A stretch of DNA of 25,382 bases, taken from an uncultured Lachnospiraceae bacterium. Lineage in GTDB: Bacteria > Bacillota > Clostridia > Lachnospirales > Lachnospiraceae. The notes beneath the pieces were generated by a model. It was not told the origin of the DNA. It made no database searches and saw nothing but the letters and a program-made list of their open reading frames with translations. The position numbers and the translations under genes are program-made. This document shows positions 1 through 6,916 of the stretch, piece by piece; within the stretch, counting starts at the first letter, position 1; each line of letters opens with the position of its first letter. Where the stretch lies: assembly GCA_910588895.1 (NCBI GenBank), contig CAJUSS010000042.1:1-25382 (forward strand), written 5' to 3'.

Positions 1-123
1 CTGCGGATCATGGGCTCAAACCCCAGGCAGTACAGGATCCCCACCGTCCTCTTCCTAAAGAAACATTGGAATATTTTTCCACATTTCCAGATGATGAGAC
101 GGGGCAGCGAGGGAGTTTCTTAG
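1..123 (+). CDS. 3' end of an unidentified gene cut by the window edge (tentative)
   Basis: Frame 1 is open from the first base to a TAG at 121-123. The visible peptide begins LRIMGSNPRQYRIPTVLFLK and is not a family I can name. Codons 1-69 have 19 of 23 third positions G or C, like the confirmed genes of this window, whereas the overlapping frame that carries the next gene has only 8 of 21 before base 66. Frame 1 is therefore the likely coding frame at the very start. The last 18 or so residues look less protein-like, so either the true end was lost in a rearrangement near base 66 or a frameshift joins this frame to the next gene. Its position before glycan-type genes hints at surface polysaccharide synthesis, but that is only inference. 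Confidence 0.3.
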   Translation: MRIMGSNPRQYRIPTVLFLKKHWNIFPHFQMMRRGSEGVS

Positions 124-719
124 AGTATGCCCCAAGACTGACCAAAGAGGATATATTAAATATTTTTGTACGGAAGATGTATTGGGAAAATGATAGAGAT
201 TATTACGAAGGGAGTGATCTTGCCTATTCTTTGCTGCGCTGTAGTAAAGAGGAACAGCGATTGGTCCAAAAATGCAAGAAGGGATACGAAACAGAATGGG
301 GGCGGAAGGAACGGGCTGAAAAGATCTTGAAAGAGCAGGAACTTGTTAAAAAGTATGGTAGAGCAGCCTATTATCCATGTGAACTTTTGGAAAAGGACAT
401 CATTTTATACGGGGCAGGGAAATTTGGGCGAGAATTACACAAAAAGATCTTAGACCTGGGTATAGGTCGGACGATAAAGTGGGTGGATAAAAAGGTTGCG
501 AAAAATAAAAGGACATTAGTGTCATATCCAGATGAGGTTGATACAGTTGAAGGGATAGAAGGACTGAAATTTGAGCAGATCGTTATCGCAGTGTTAGATG
601 AAAAGGTGGCCTGTGAGATCCAGTATGGATTAGTATCAAAAGGGATACCAGCAGAAAAGATCTTTTGGGTGCCGGTCTATTTTGATAGGAATATGAGATA
701 TGATTGGAAGGAGAAATGA
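66..719 (+). CDS. Unknown protein with C-terminal Rossmann-like module (possibly 5'-incomplete)
   Basis: From the TTG at 66 the product is 217 residues. No convincing ribosome binding site precedes that TTG and the frame stays open to the window edge, so the true start may lie upstream or the gene may be a fusion fragment. Residues 1-110 are charged and unrecognised. Residues 111-217 begin with a beta strand and the glycine motif ILYGAGKFGREL (113-124), then a WVDKK segment and a strand ending IVIAVLDEK. This is the layout of the Rossmann-like module found at the C-termini of the cytidylyltransferase (6917-7639) and the LicD fusion (7682-10690). The gene is visibly more AT-rich than its neighbours, suggesting separate acquisition. 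Its stop overlaps the ATG of the methyltransferase remnant. The enzymatic role is unknown; a glycan-locus accessory protein is my inference. Confidence 0.55.
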   Translation: MEYFSTFPDDETGQRGSFLEYAPRLTKEDILNIFVRKMYWENDRDYYEGSDLAYSLLRCSKEEQRLVQKCKKGYETEWGRKERAEKILKEQELVKKYGRAAYYPCELLEKDIILYGAGKFGRELHKKILDLGIGRTIKWVDKKVAKNKRTLVSYPDEVDTVEGIEGLKFEQIVIAVLDEKVACEIQYGLVSKGIPAEKIFWVPVYFDRNMRYDWKEK

Positions 720-874
720 AAGGCTTATGTCCCAGACTGGCGGTCAGTATCTACCATAAGCCGGAGGATGTGGTTGAGATACCGGCATATATCCTGTCTC
801 TCCACGAGGATCACCGACTGTATATCCGGCATTATCAGATGAGTGCGTGCGAGACGATCTTATATGCGGTATGA
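716..874 (+). pseudogene. Remnant of FkbM-type methyltransferase (C-terminus only)
   Basis: The 52-codon frame contains PRLAVSIYHKPEDV (residues 6-19), then EIPAYI, RLYIRHY and a final ETILYAV. This order matches the extreme C-terminus of FkbM-family SAM-dependent methyltransferases, which modify sugars and lipids in surface polysaccharide and antibiotic pathways. Those proteins are usually more than 200 residues long, and here the SAM-binding fold is absent. The ATG at 716 overlaps the stop of the preceding gene and follows a GGAAGGAG sequence at 705-712, so a short peptide might still be translated, but it cannot be an active methyltransferase. It is best read as debris at a recombination junction. 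The family assignment rests on motif recognition only. Confidence 0.65.
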
Positions 875-938
875 GACTTACCTGTGATCGCCCAGATGAT
901 CTTGAGTGGTCACGCATACCTTGATCGCAGAGAATGGA

Positions 939-1017
939 TCTTACAAAAAATGTAGATAAAATATAGAAAACATAGTACAATGGAGGTGACAGCACACAGA
1001 AAGGGGACCTGATCATG
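939..1017 (+). repeat. Duplicated promoter/leader block, copy A
   Basis: This stretch is nearly identical to 5100-5186, with a few substitutions and small indels. Shared pieces include GATCTTACA, AATGTAGATAAAATA, CATAGTACAATGGAGGTGAC, ACACAGAAAGGGG and TGATCATG. Homology runs up to the start codon and then stops: copy A leads into the small gene at 1015, copy B into the third ATPase gene. The block holds a promoter and a ribosome binding site (AAAGGGG, 1000-1006). Confidence 0.85.
953..981 (+). promoter_or_regulatory. Predicted sigma-A promoter in leader copy A
   Basis: TAGATA (953-958), a 17-bp spacer, then TACAAT (976-981). The same hexamers with the same 17-bp spacing occur in leader copy B even though the spacer sequence differs by small changes, which supports function. 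The -35 matches TTGACA at 4 of 6 positions and the -10 matches TATAAT at 5 of 6. Confidence 0.6.
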
Positions 1018-1278
1018 TATTATTTCTCAACCGTAGATGATATCGTTATGACACATAGCGAGCTTTTGGAAAAAGATGGGTTCGATGTGGTCAAAGTACA
1101 TTTTGAGAGACCAGGTGATGATGGATTCGATTTCCTGGATCTGACCTTACCAGGCGAGATTGTTTATAAGTCGTTCGGATTTTCAGAGGATGAGGTCTTA
1201 AAGTTGAAAAGATATGCGAAAAATAACTCGTCCCTTATCTGGGATTTTGCGCAGAAGGGGGGAGGGATGAATGCCTAA
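1015..1278 (+). CDS. Small hypothetical protein paired with a DUF4160 fragment
   Basis: An 87-residue acidic protein with no family I recognise. It starts at an ATG 8 bases after AAAGGGG. It has no signal peptide or membrane segment. It contains FDVVKVHFERPGDDGFDFLDLT-type alternation of charged and hydrophobic residues (split over residues 23-44) and a C-terminal helix-like EDEVLKLKRYAKNN. Its last codons overlap the ATG of a truncated DUF4160 gene (1271), so the two were probably translated together. Small genes beside DUF4160 genes are often toxin-antitoxin-like or mobile-element cargo, but nothing in this sequence proves that. Its promoter is the duplicated leader also used by the third ATPase gene. 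It could be a functional orphan or the surviving half of a broken pair. Confidence 0.55.
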   Translation: MYYFSTVDDIVMTHSELLEKDGFDVVKVHFERPGDDGFDFLDLTLPGEIVYKSFGFSEDEVLKLKRYAKNNSSLIWDFAQKGGGMNA

Positions 1279-1357
1279 AGCATTGCTTGATCTTTTGGGA
1301 TACAAATTTTTCTTTTGGTCAAATGAGGATGAGGAGCCGCCGCATGTGCATATATAA
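1271..1357 (+). pseudogene. Truncated DUF4160 protein
   Basis: The 28-codon frame begins MPKALLDLLGYKFFFWSNED and continues EEPPHVHI before a TAA at 1355-1357. This matches the N-terminal signature of DUF4160 proteins (a short start, G-[FY]-[KR]-F-F-F-[YW]-S-N, then PPH[VI]H[VI]), which usually run to about 80-100 residues. The rest is missing: neither the in-frame continuation nor the other two frames downstream resemble the family, so the gene was cut rather than merely frameshifted. It overlaps the preceding small gene by 8 bases. The break lies about 60 bp before the ribosome binding site of the first ATPase gene, consistent with insertion or recombination of the ATPase unit here. Confidence 0.6.
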
Positions 1358-1432
1358 AGGCTTGTGACAGATGGGGAAATATGGGGCCGCATATCGCGGT
1401 GACAATGGCTATCGCTTATGGGGAGGTATGAC

Positions 1433-3133
1433 ATGGCGAGGACGGTGGGCATAGGCTATCAGGATTTTGAGCGGACGATCACAGATGGCGTCTTTTACGT
1501 GGACAAGACCATGTTCATCAAGGAATGGTGGGAGAATAAGGATGCGGTCACACTGATCACCCGCCCCAGGCGGTTCGGAAAGACCCTGACCATGAGCATG
1601 GTGGAGAAGTTCTTTTCAGTGGAGTATGCAGGCCGGGGCGACCTGTTCGAAGGTCTTGCCATATGGGAGGAGGAGACGTACCAGGAGCTCCAGGGGACCT
1701 ATCCGGTGATCAGCCTTTCTTTTGCGAATGTGAAGGAGACCAGCTATGCTATGGCTAGGAAGAAGATCTGCCAGATCCTGACGGATCTGTACGCGGATCA
1801 TGAGTTTTTGCTGGACAGCGGGGCTTTAAGGGGAGCGGATAAAGATTTTTTCAGACAGGTATCAGCGGATATGGATGATATGTATGCCACATTGTCCGTC
1901 CATCAGTTGTCGAGAGCCCTCCGGTCATATCACGGGAAAAATGTGATCATCCTGCTGGATGAGTATGACACGCCCATGCAGGAAGCTTATGTGAACGGGT
2001 ATTGGGAGGAGCTTGCGGATCTGATCCGGAACCTGTTCAATGCCACCTTCAAGACCAACCCATATATGGAGCGGGCGATCATGACAGGCATCACCAGGGT
2101 GGGGAAGGAGTCGATCTTTTCCGATCTGAACCATCTGGAGGTGGTGACCACGACCTCGGAGAAGTATGAGGACTCTTTTGGTTTCACACAGCAGGAGGTG
2201 TCCGATGCGCTAAAAGAGTATGGACTCTCGCAAAAGGAAGCGGCAGTGAGGCGCTGGTATGATGGCTTTACATTTGGAAAAAGGAAAGATATCTACAATC
2301 CATGGTCGATTATCAATTTTTTGGAGAAGAAACGGCTCTCTGCTTATTGGGTGAACACCAGCGGCAACCGTCTGATCGGAAAGCTGATCCGTGAGGGCAG
2401 CGGGGAGATCAAGATCAAGATGGAGGAGCTGATGAGGGGGAGAGCAATCCATGAGCAGATCGACGAGCAGATCGTGTTCAGCCAGCTGGAGGAGGATGGG
2501 GCGGCGATCTGGAGCTTTCTCCTGGCCAGCGGATATCTGAAAGTGGCGCGGTATCGGATGGATGAGGAGACGGGAGAGGAGACCTACGATCTGGAGATCA
2601 CAGATCTTGAAGTGGAGCTCATGTTCCGGAAGATGATCCGTGGCTGGTTCGACTGTACGCAGAAGGAATATGATGGTTTCATCCAGGCATTGCTCCAGGG
2701 AGACGTAGAGGCGATGAACGCCTATATGAGCGAGGTCTCGGAGACAGTCTTCAGTTCCTTTGACACAGGCAAAAGGCCCTCCCATCGGGCAAAGCCGGAG
2801 AGGTTCTATCACGGGCTGGTGCTGGGACTGCTGCTGGACCTGAACGATCGATATGTGATCACCTCCAACCGGGAGAGCGGTCTCGGACGTTATGATGTGC
2901 AGCTGGAGCCGAGACAGGAAGGGGATGACGGGATCCTCCTGGAGTTTAAGGTGAGGGACCCTAAAAAGGAGGCTACATTAGAGGAGACCGTCCAAAACGC
3001 GCTGCGGCAGATCCGGGAGAAGGACTATGCGGCGGGACTGCGGCAAAAGGGGATAGACGAGGAGAGGATCCGCAGCTATGGCTTTGCCTTCGAGGGGAAG
3101 AAGGTCTTGATCGGGCAGGAGGGAACAGCCTGA
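1433..3133 (+). CDS. Predicted AAA-ATPase with PD-(D/E)XK nuclease domain, array copy 1
   Basis: The 566-residue product belongs to the predicted AAA-ATPase family PF09820 with a C-terminal PD-(D/E)XK nuclease-like domain (PF08011). Visible motifs are YVDKT (22-26), the family's Walker A variant RPRRFGKT (44-51), a Walker B-like IILLDEYDTP (172-181), WYDGF and YNPWS in the middle, FYHG, and a nuclease core with D488 in GRYD and E504-x-K506 in LEFKV, followed by a conserved Gln helix. No key residue is missing. I chose ATG 1433 because GGGGAGG lies 6 bases upstream and copy 2 starts with the same MARTV; an in-frame ATG at 1418 lacks such support. The physiological role of the family is not established; multi-copy occurrence and nuclease motifs suggest DNA-related or mobile-element functions. 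It is probably cytoplasmic, as no membrane segments are seen. Confidence 0.88.
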   Translation: MARTVGIGYQDFERTITDGVFYVDKTMFIKEWWENKDAVTLITRPRRFGKTLTMSMVEKFFSVEYAGRGDLFEGLAIWEEETYQELQGTYPVISLSFANVKETSYAMARKKICQILTDLYADHEFLLDSGALRGADKDFFRQVSADMDDMYATLSVHQLSRALRSYHGKNVIILLDEYDTPMQEAYVNGYWEELADLIRNLFNATFKTNPYMERAIMTGITRVGKESIFSDLNHLEVVTTTSEKYEDSFGFTQQEVSDALKEYGLSQKEAAVRRWYDGFTFGKRKDIYNPWSIINFLEKKRLSAYWVNTSGNRLIGKLIREGSGEIKIKMEELMRGRAIHEQIDEQIVFSQLEEDGAAIWSFLLASGYLKVARYRMDEETGEETYDLEITDLEVELMFRKMIRGWFDCTQKEYDGFIQALLQGDVEAMNAYMSEVSETVFSSFDTGKRPSHRAKPERFYHGLVLGLLLDLNDRYVITSNRESGLGRYDVQLEPRQEGDDGILLEFKVRDPKKEATLEETVQNALRQIREKDYAAGLRQKGIDEERIRSYGFAFEGKKVLIGQEGTA

Positions 3134-3140
3134 TCCTATA

Positions 3141-3201
3141 CCTGCGTTAGCCCTCAGCTGTTTTCTTTATGGACGCAGGGCGCTCCATAGCTGACCGGGC
3201 T
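3141..3201 (+). other. Overlapping inverted repeats after array copy 1
   Basis: CCTGCG (3141-3146) pairs with CGCAGG (3174-3179). An interlocking imperfect pair AGCCCTCAGCT (3149-3159) and AGCTGACCGGGCT (3189-3201) can also form. No uridine tract follows either, so this is not a standard terminator. It may be a recombination scar or an RNA structure at the 3' end of copy 1. Confidence 0.3.
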
Positions 3202-3237
3202 TTTGGATATGGACGGGCAGACCTGTCATGCATTTGG

Positions 3238-3264
3238 CCCTACGCCAGTTTCAGTAGCGTAGGG
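3238..3264 (+). other. Perfect 8-bp hairpin at junction with ATPase remnant
   Basis: CCCTACGC (3238-3245), an 11-base loop, then GCGTAGGG (3257-3264). It ends exactly where homology to array copy 3 begins, so it may mark a breakpoint. It lacks a T tract and is not a typical terminator. Confidence 0.35.
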
Positions 3265-3376
3265 AGTGGTTTCGGGAGCTTGTCTCGCAGGAAAAGCTCA
3301 ATGGGTATTTGCGAAGGACAATCAGCATCACAGATACTATTCCAAGAGCAAAAAAGAAAACTTTTACATGGGATCT
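3262..3376 (+). pseudogene. Remnant of a fourth AAA-ATPase/nuclease gene (copy-3-like)
   Basis: This stretch matches 6398-6576 inside array copy 3 at DNA level. Relative to copy 3 it lacks 63 bases (6428-6490) exactly between two AGGA tetranucleotides, and it carries single-base deletions further on, for example where ACCAGTACC has become ACTATTCC. In the surviving frame it reads WFRELVSQEKLNGYLRRTIS, then loses the frame before the FYHG motif. All motor motifs are absent. The overlapping + strand frame 3169-3378 is an accidental reading of the same DNA. The array therefore once held at least four members. Confidence 0.75.
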
Positions 3377-3399
3377 AAAGGGTTTGGAGGAGGTGTTAT

Positions 3400-5097
3400 A
3401 TGGCGAGGACGGTCGCTATCGGCTGCCAGGATTTTGAAAAGATAAGGGAGAACGCTTATTTCTATGTTGACAAGACCTATTTTATAAGAGAATGGTGGGA
3501 GAACGGGGATGCGGCCACATTGATCACTCGCCCCAGGCGGTTTGGCAAGACTCTTGCCATGAGCATGGTGGAGCGTTTTTTTTCGATCAGATATGCAGGC
3601 CGGGGGGGCCTGTTCGAGGGCCTCGCCATATGGGAGGAGAAAAAGTATCGCGAGCTCCAAGGGACCTACCCAGTGATCAGTCTTTCCTTTGCGAATGTGA
3701 AGCAGCGTGACCCACAGTCTGCTGTGATCCGACTCTGTCAGCTATTGACAGAGCTATACCGTGAACACCGTTTTTTACTGCAGGGCGATCTGTTGACCGA
3801 GGAGGAGAAGGGGGAATACCGAAGGATCTCCATGGATATGCCAAAGGTGGTGGCGACTATGGCGGTCCAGAAGCTGGCAGACTATCTGTTCCGGTATTAT
3901 GGGAAAAGAGCGATCATTTTGCTGGATGAATATGATACACCGCTCCAGGAGGCCTATGTAAATGGATATTGGGACGAACTGGCGGATTTTACCAGGGACC
4001 TGTTCAATGCCACCTTCAAGACAAACCCCTATATGGAACGGGCCATCATGACCGGTATCACAAGAGTAGGTAAGGAGTCGATCTTTTCGGATCTGAACCA
4101 CCTGGAGGTGGTGACCACGACATCCGGAAAGTACATGGATATCTTTGGCTTTACCCAGCAGGAGGTATCGGATGCACTGAAAGAATATGGCCTCTCCGAA
4201 AAGGAGGGTGAGGTGCAGGCTTGGTATGACGGGTTCACATTTGGGACGAGGACGGATATCTATAACCCGTGGTCGATCCTGAACTTTTTAGATAAAGGTG
4301 TGTTTTCCGCGTATTGGGCTAACTCCAGCAGTAACAGCCTGATCGACAAGCTGATCCGTGAGAGCAGCGGGGATATCAAGGTGATCATGGAGGACCTGCT
4401 GGAGGGAAAGTCTTTCCGTGTGGATATCGATGAGCAGATCGTGTTCAGCCAGTTAGGAGAGAGCGAGGCGGCGATCTGGAGCCTCCTCCTTGCCAGCGGT
4501 TATCTGAAGGTGGGGCAGTATGAGGGGTACAGGACAGGAGCCGGGAGGTGGATCCAGGAGTATGAGCTGGAGCTGACGAACTTTGAAGTGAGGGCCATGT
4601 TTCAGAAGATGATCCGGGGGTGGTTCGCCCAGAGGATCCCATCATCGTATAATAAGTTCCTGACCGCTATGCTGAGCGATGATAAGAAAGCGATGAACAC
4701 CTATATGAACAAGGTCGCGCTGGAGACCTTCAGCTTTTTTGATACCGGAAAGAGGCCTTCAGGAGATGCAGAACCGGAGCGTTTTTATCATGGCTTTGTA
4801 CTGGGGTTAATGGTGGATCTGGCAGACCGCTATGTGATCACATCGAACCGGGAGAGCGGCTTTGGCCGATATGATGTGCTCTTAGAACCATGCAGAAAAG
4901 AGGATGACGGGATCATCCTGGAGTTCAAGGTGCGGGACCCGGAGGACGAGGAGACCCTGGAGGAGACGGTAAAGGCGGCTCTGGAGCAGATCCGGCGCAA
5001 GCGATATGCAGCAGCCCTGGAGGCAAAAGGCATCCCGGCGGAGCAGATCCGGATGTACGGCTTTGCCTTCGAGGGGAAGACGGTCTTGATCGGATAG
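3400..5097 (+). CDS. Predicted AAA-ATPase with PD-(D/E)XK nuclease domain, array copy 2
   Basis: The 565-residue product is the closest relative of copy 1 and has the same architecture: MARTVAIGCQDFEK start, YVDKT (22-26), RPRRFGKT (44-51), IILLDEYDTP (172-181), FNATFKTNPYMERAIMTGI in the ATPase core, FYHG, and a nuclease core GRYD followed by a glutamate and lysine in LEFKV. All expected residues are present. A strong GGAGGAGGTG lies 5 to 14 bases before ATG 3400. Residues 20-100 and 172-270 are very similar to copy 1, while residues 101-171 and the part around 395-450 differ strongly. No promoter is evident in the 23 bp between the remnant and the start, so it is either read through from copy 1 or driven from within the 3134-3399 gap. 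Function of the family is unknown; it is read here as a paralogue diversified after duplication. Confidence 0.88.
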   Translation: MARTVAIGCQDFEKIRENAYFYVDKTYFIREWWENGDAATLITRPRRFGKTLAMSMVERFFSIRYAGRGGLFEGLAIWEEKKYRELQGTYPVISLSFANVKQRDPQSAVIRLCQLLTELYREHRFLLQGDLLTEEEKGEYRRISMDMPKVVATMAVQKLADYLFRYYGKRAIILLDEYDTPLQEAYVNGYWDELADFTRDLFNATFKTNPYMERAIMTGITRVGKESIFSDLNHLEVVTTTSGKYMDIFGFTQQEVSDALKEYGLSEKEGEVQAWYDGFTFGTRTDIYNPWSILNFLDKGVFSAYWANSSSNSLIDKLIRESSGDIKVIMEDLLEGKSFRVDIDEQIVFSQLGESEAAIWSLLLASGYLKVGQYEGYRTGAGRWIQEYELELTNFEVRAMFQKMIRGWFAQRIPSSYNKFLTAMLSDDKKAMNTYMNKVALETFSFFDTGKRPSGDAEPERFYHGFVLGLMVDLADRYVITSNRESGFGRYDVLLEPCRKEDDGIILEFKVRDPEDEETLEETVKAALEQIRRKRYAAALEAKGIPAEQIRMYGFAFEGKTVLIG

Positions 5098-5099
5098 AG

Positions 5100-5186
5100 G
5101 ACAGATCTTACAGAAAATGTAGATAAAATAGAAAAAGCATAGTACAATGGAGGTGACCGTACACAGAAAGGGGCAGCATGATCATG
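5100..5186 (+). repeat. Duplicated promoter/leader block, copy B
   Basis: Near-identical partner of 939-1017. It begins right after the stop of copy 2 (5097) and ends at the ATG ATC ATG start of copy 3. It contains the promoter at 5120-5148 and the ribosome binding site AAAGGGG (5167-5173). A sequence at 5105-5119 matches the CodY consensus AATTTTCWGAAAATT at only 11 of 15 positions. Confidence 0.85.
5120..5148 (+). promoter_or_regulatory. Predicted sigma-A promoter in leader copy B
   Basis: TAGATA (5120-5125), 17-bp spacer, TACAAT (5143-5148), the same elements and spacing as in leader copy A. It would give array copy 3 its own transcription start, independent of copies 1 and 2. Confidence 0.6.
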
Positions 5187-6869
5187 GAGAAGAAGAGGAG
5201 ACTGCCGATCGGGATCGAGGATTTTTCGAAGGTCCGCAGGGAAGGCTTTTATTATGTGGATAAGACGGGGCTGGTGAAGGAGCTGCTGGATGATTGGGGG
5301 GAAGTGAACCTGTTTACCCGCCCCATGAGATTTGGCAAGTCCTTGAACATGAGTATGCTGAAGTGCTTTTTTGAGATCGGCTGCGATAAAACGTTGTTCG
5401 ATGGCTTGCACATCGCGGAGGATGGGGAGCTGTGTGAGCGATACATGGGGCAGTTTCCGGTTCTGTCGGTGTCGCTGAAAGGGGTCTTTGGAGAATGCTA
5501 TGAGACCGCGAGAGGGATGTTGGTCCGGCTGATCAATGAAGAGGCATACAGGGTGCGGGAAAGTATAGGCCAAGAGCATTTATCGGCTTATCAGCAAAGG
5601 CAGCTGGACCGGCTGATGGAGCCGCAGATGAGAGATGAAGATCTGATGGATTCCCTGCGCACGCTGTCCTCGATCCTGTGCGGGTATCATGGAAAAGGGA
5701 CGATCATCCTGATCGATGAGTATGATGTGCCGTTAGATAAAGCATATAATGCCGGCTACTATGATCGTATGGCCGACCTTATCGGAAATCTGTTTTCACA
5801 GACCCTTAAGACGAACAGCAGTCTGTATTTTGCAGTGGTGACCGGCTGTCTGCGTATAGCAAAGGAGAGCATCTTTACGGGCCTTAACAATTTTCGTGTA
5901 TTTTCCCTTACCTCGCCCTTGTATGAAGAGTATTTTGGGTTTACCGATCAGGAAGTCCAGGAGATGCTGGGATATTATGGCCTCATCGAACATTATGCGA
6001 CGGCCCGGAAATGGTATGATGGGTATCATCTGGGAGAGACAGATGTATATCGCCCATGGGATGTGATCTGCTATTGCAGCGATCTTCAGGCGAAGCCTGG
6101 GATAAAACCTAGACTCTATTGGGTCAATACCAGCGGCAGCCATATCGTAAAGCGCTTTATCAAGAAGGCGGACAGGAAGACCCAGCGGGAGATCGAACAG
6201 CTGATCGCCGGAGAGACGATCTGTAAGACCGTGCGGCAAGGGTTGACTTATGACGAGGTCGAAGACAGCATCGATAACCTGTGGAGTGTATTATTTGCCA
6301 CTGGGTATCTGACGATGGAGGGAGAGACAGAGGAAGGCGGCATCCTTTTGGGGATCCCGAACCTGGAGATTAGGGAGATATTTGTGACGCAGATCCAGGA
6401 GTGGTTTCGAGAACTTGTCTCGCAGGATAAGCCCCAGTTGGATGCTTTTTGCCGTGCATTCCGACGTGGAGATGCCGGGGCGGTGGAGGAGAAGCTCAAT
6501 GGGTATTTACGAAGGACGATCAGCATCCGAGATACCAGTACCAAGAGCAAAAAAGAAAACTTCTACCATGGGATCTTGCTGGGCTTGCTGGCCTATGATC
6601 AGAAGTGGATCGTTTCATCGAATGCAGCATCAGGAGATGGATATTGTGATATATCGATCGAGGATGAGGAAGAAGATACGGGGATCGTGATCGAGGTCAA
6701 GTATGCGGAGAATGGGGATCTGGATGGCGGATGTAGGGAAGCGATGGAGCAGATCGAAGAGAAACGTTATAGTGAAAGGCTGCGCCTGGATGGGATAGGG
6801 AGGATCCTCAACTTTGGCATCGCGTGTTATAAAAAGCAGTGTAAGGTGGTATGCCGAGAAGGGGCATAG
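5178..6869 (+). CDS. Predicted AAA-ATPase with PD-(D/E)XK nuclease domain, array copy 3 (divergent)
   Basis: The 563-residue protein has the same architecture as copies 1 and 2 but is much more distant. It shows YVDKT (26-30), Walker A variant RPMRFGKS (48-55), Walker B-like IILIDEYDVP (176-185), WYDGY, a VNTSGS segment, FYHGILLGLL, and a nuclease core with D491 and E506-x-K508 (VIEVK) followed by the EQIEEKRY helix. Two in-frame ATGs are possible: 5178, 4 bases after AAAGGGG, and 5184, 10 bases after it; alignment of the leader with copy A favours 5184. The gene has its own promoter in leader B. The next gene is 47 bp downstream and unrelated. Presence of a decayed copy-3-like fragment before copy 2 shows that this subtype too was once duplicated. 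Biological role unknown. Confidence 0.87.
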   Translation: MIMEKKRRLPIGIEDFSKVRREGFYYVDKTGLVKELLDDWGEVNLFTRPMRFGKSLNMSMLKCFFEIGCDKTLFDGLHIAEDGELCERYMGQFPVLSVSLKGVFGECYETARGMLVRLINEEAYRVRESIGQEHLSAYQQRQLDRLMEPQMRDEDLMDSLRTLSSILCGYHGKGTIILIDEYDVPLDKAYNAGYYDRMADLIGNLFSQTLKTNSSLYFAVVTGCLRIAKESIFTGLNNFRVFSLTSPLYEEYFGFTDQEVQEMLGYYGLIEHYATARKWYDGYHLGETDVYRPWDVICYCSDLQAKPGIKPRLYWVNTSGSHIVKRFIKKADRKTQREIEQLIAGETICKTVRQGLTYDEVEDSIDNLWSVLFATGYLTMEGETEEGGILLGIPNLEIREIFVTQIQEWFRELVSQDKPQLDAFCRAFRRGDAGAVEEKLNGYLRRTISIRDTSTKSKKENFYHGILLGLLAYDQKWIVSSNAASGDGYCDISIEDEEEDTGIVIEVKYAENGDLDGGCREAMEQIEEKRYSERLRLDGIGRILNFGIACYKKQCKVVCREGA

Positions 6870-6916
6870 AACGCCAAGGCTTTTCTTTGCCTTTGGAGCA
6901 GGGAAGGAGAGAGAAA

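Noticed and set aside
3134..3264. Insertion sequence or transposase remnant between copies 1 and 2
   Set aside because: There are inverted repeats but no transposase-like peptide in any frame and no target duplication that I could see.
3169..3378. 69-codon + strand frame between ATPase copies 1 and 2
   Set aside because: It reads the copy-3-like remnant in the wrong frame and begins in unrelated sequence.
5105..5119. CodY-box-like sequence in leader copy B
   Set aside because: Four mismatches to the 15-bp consensus in AT-rich DNA, and leader copy A matches even less well; too weak to annotate.
4830..5579. 249-codon minus-strand frame across the copy 2/copy 3 junction
   Set aside because: It is antisense to two well-supported genes and the leader repeat; its resemblance to the minus frame at 744-1016 comes only from the duplicated leader DNA.
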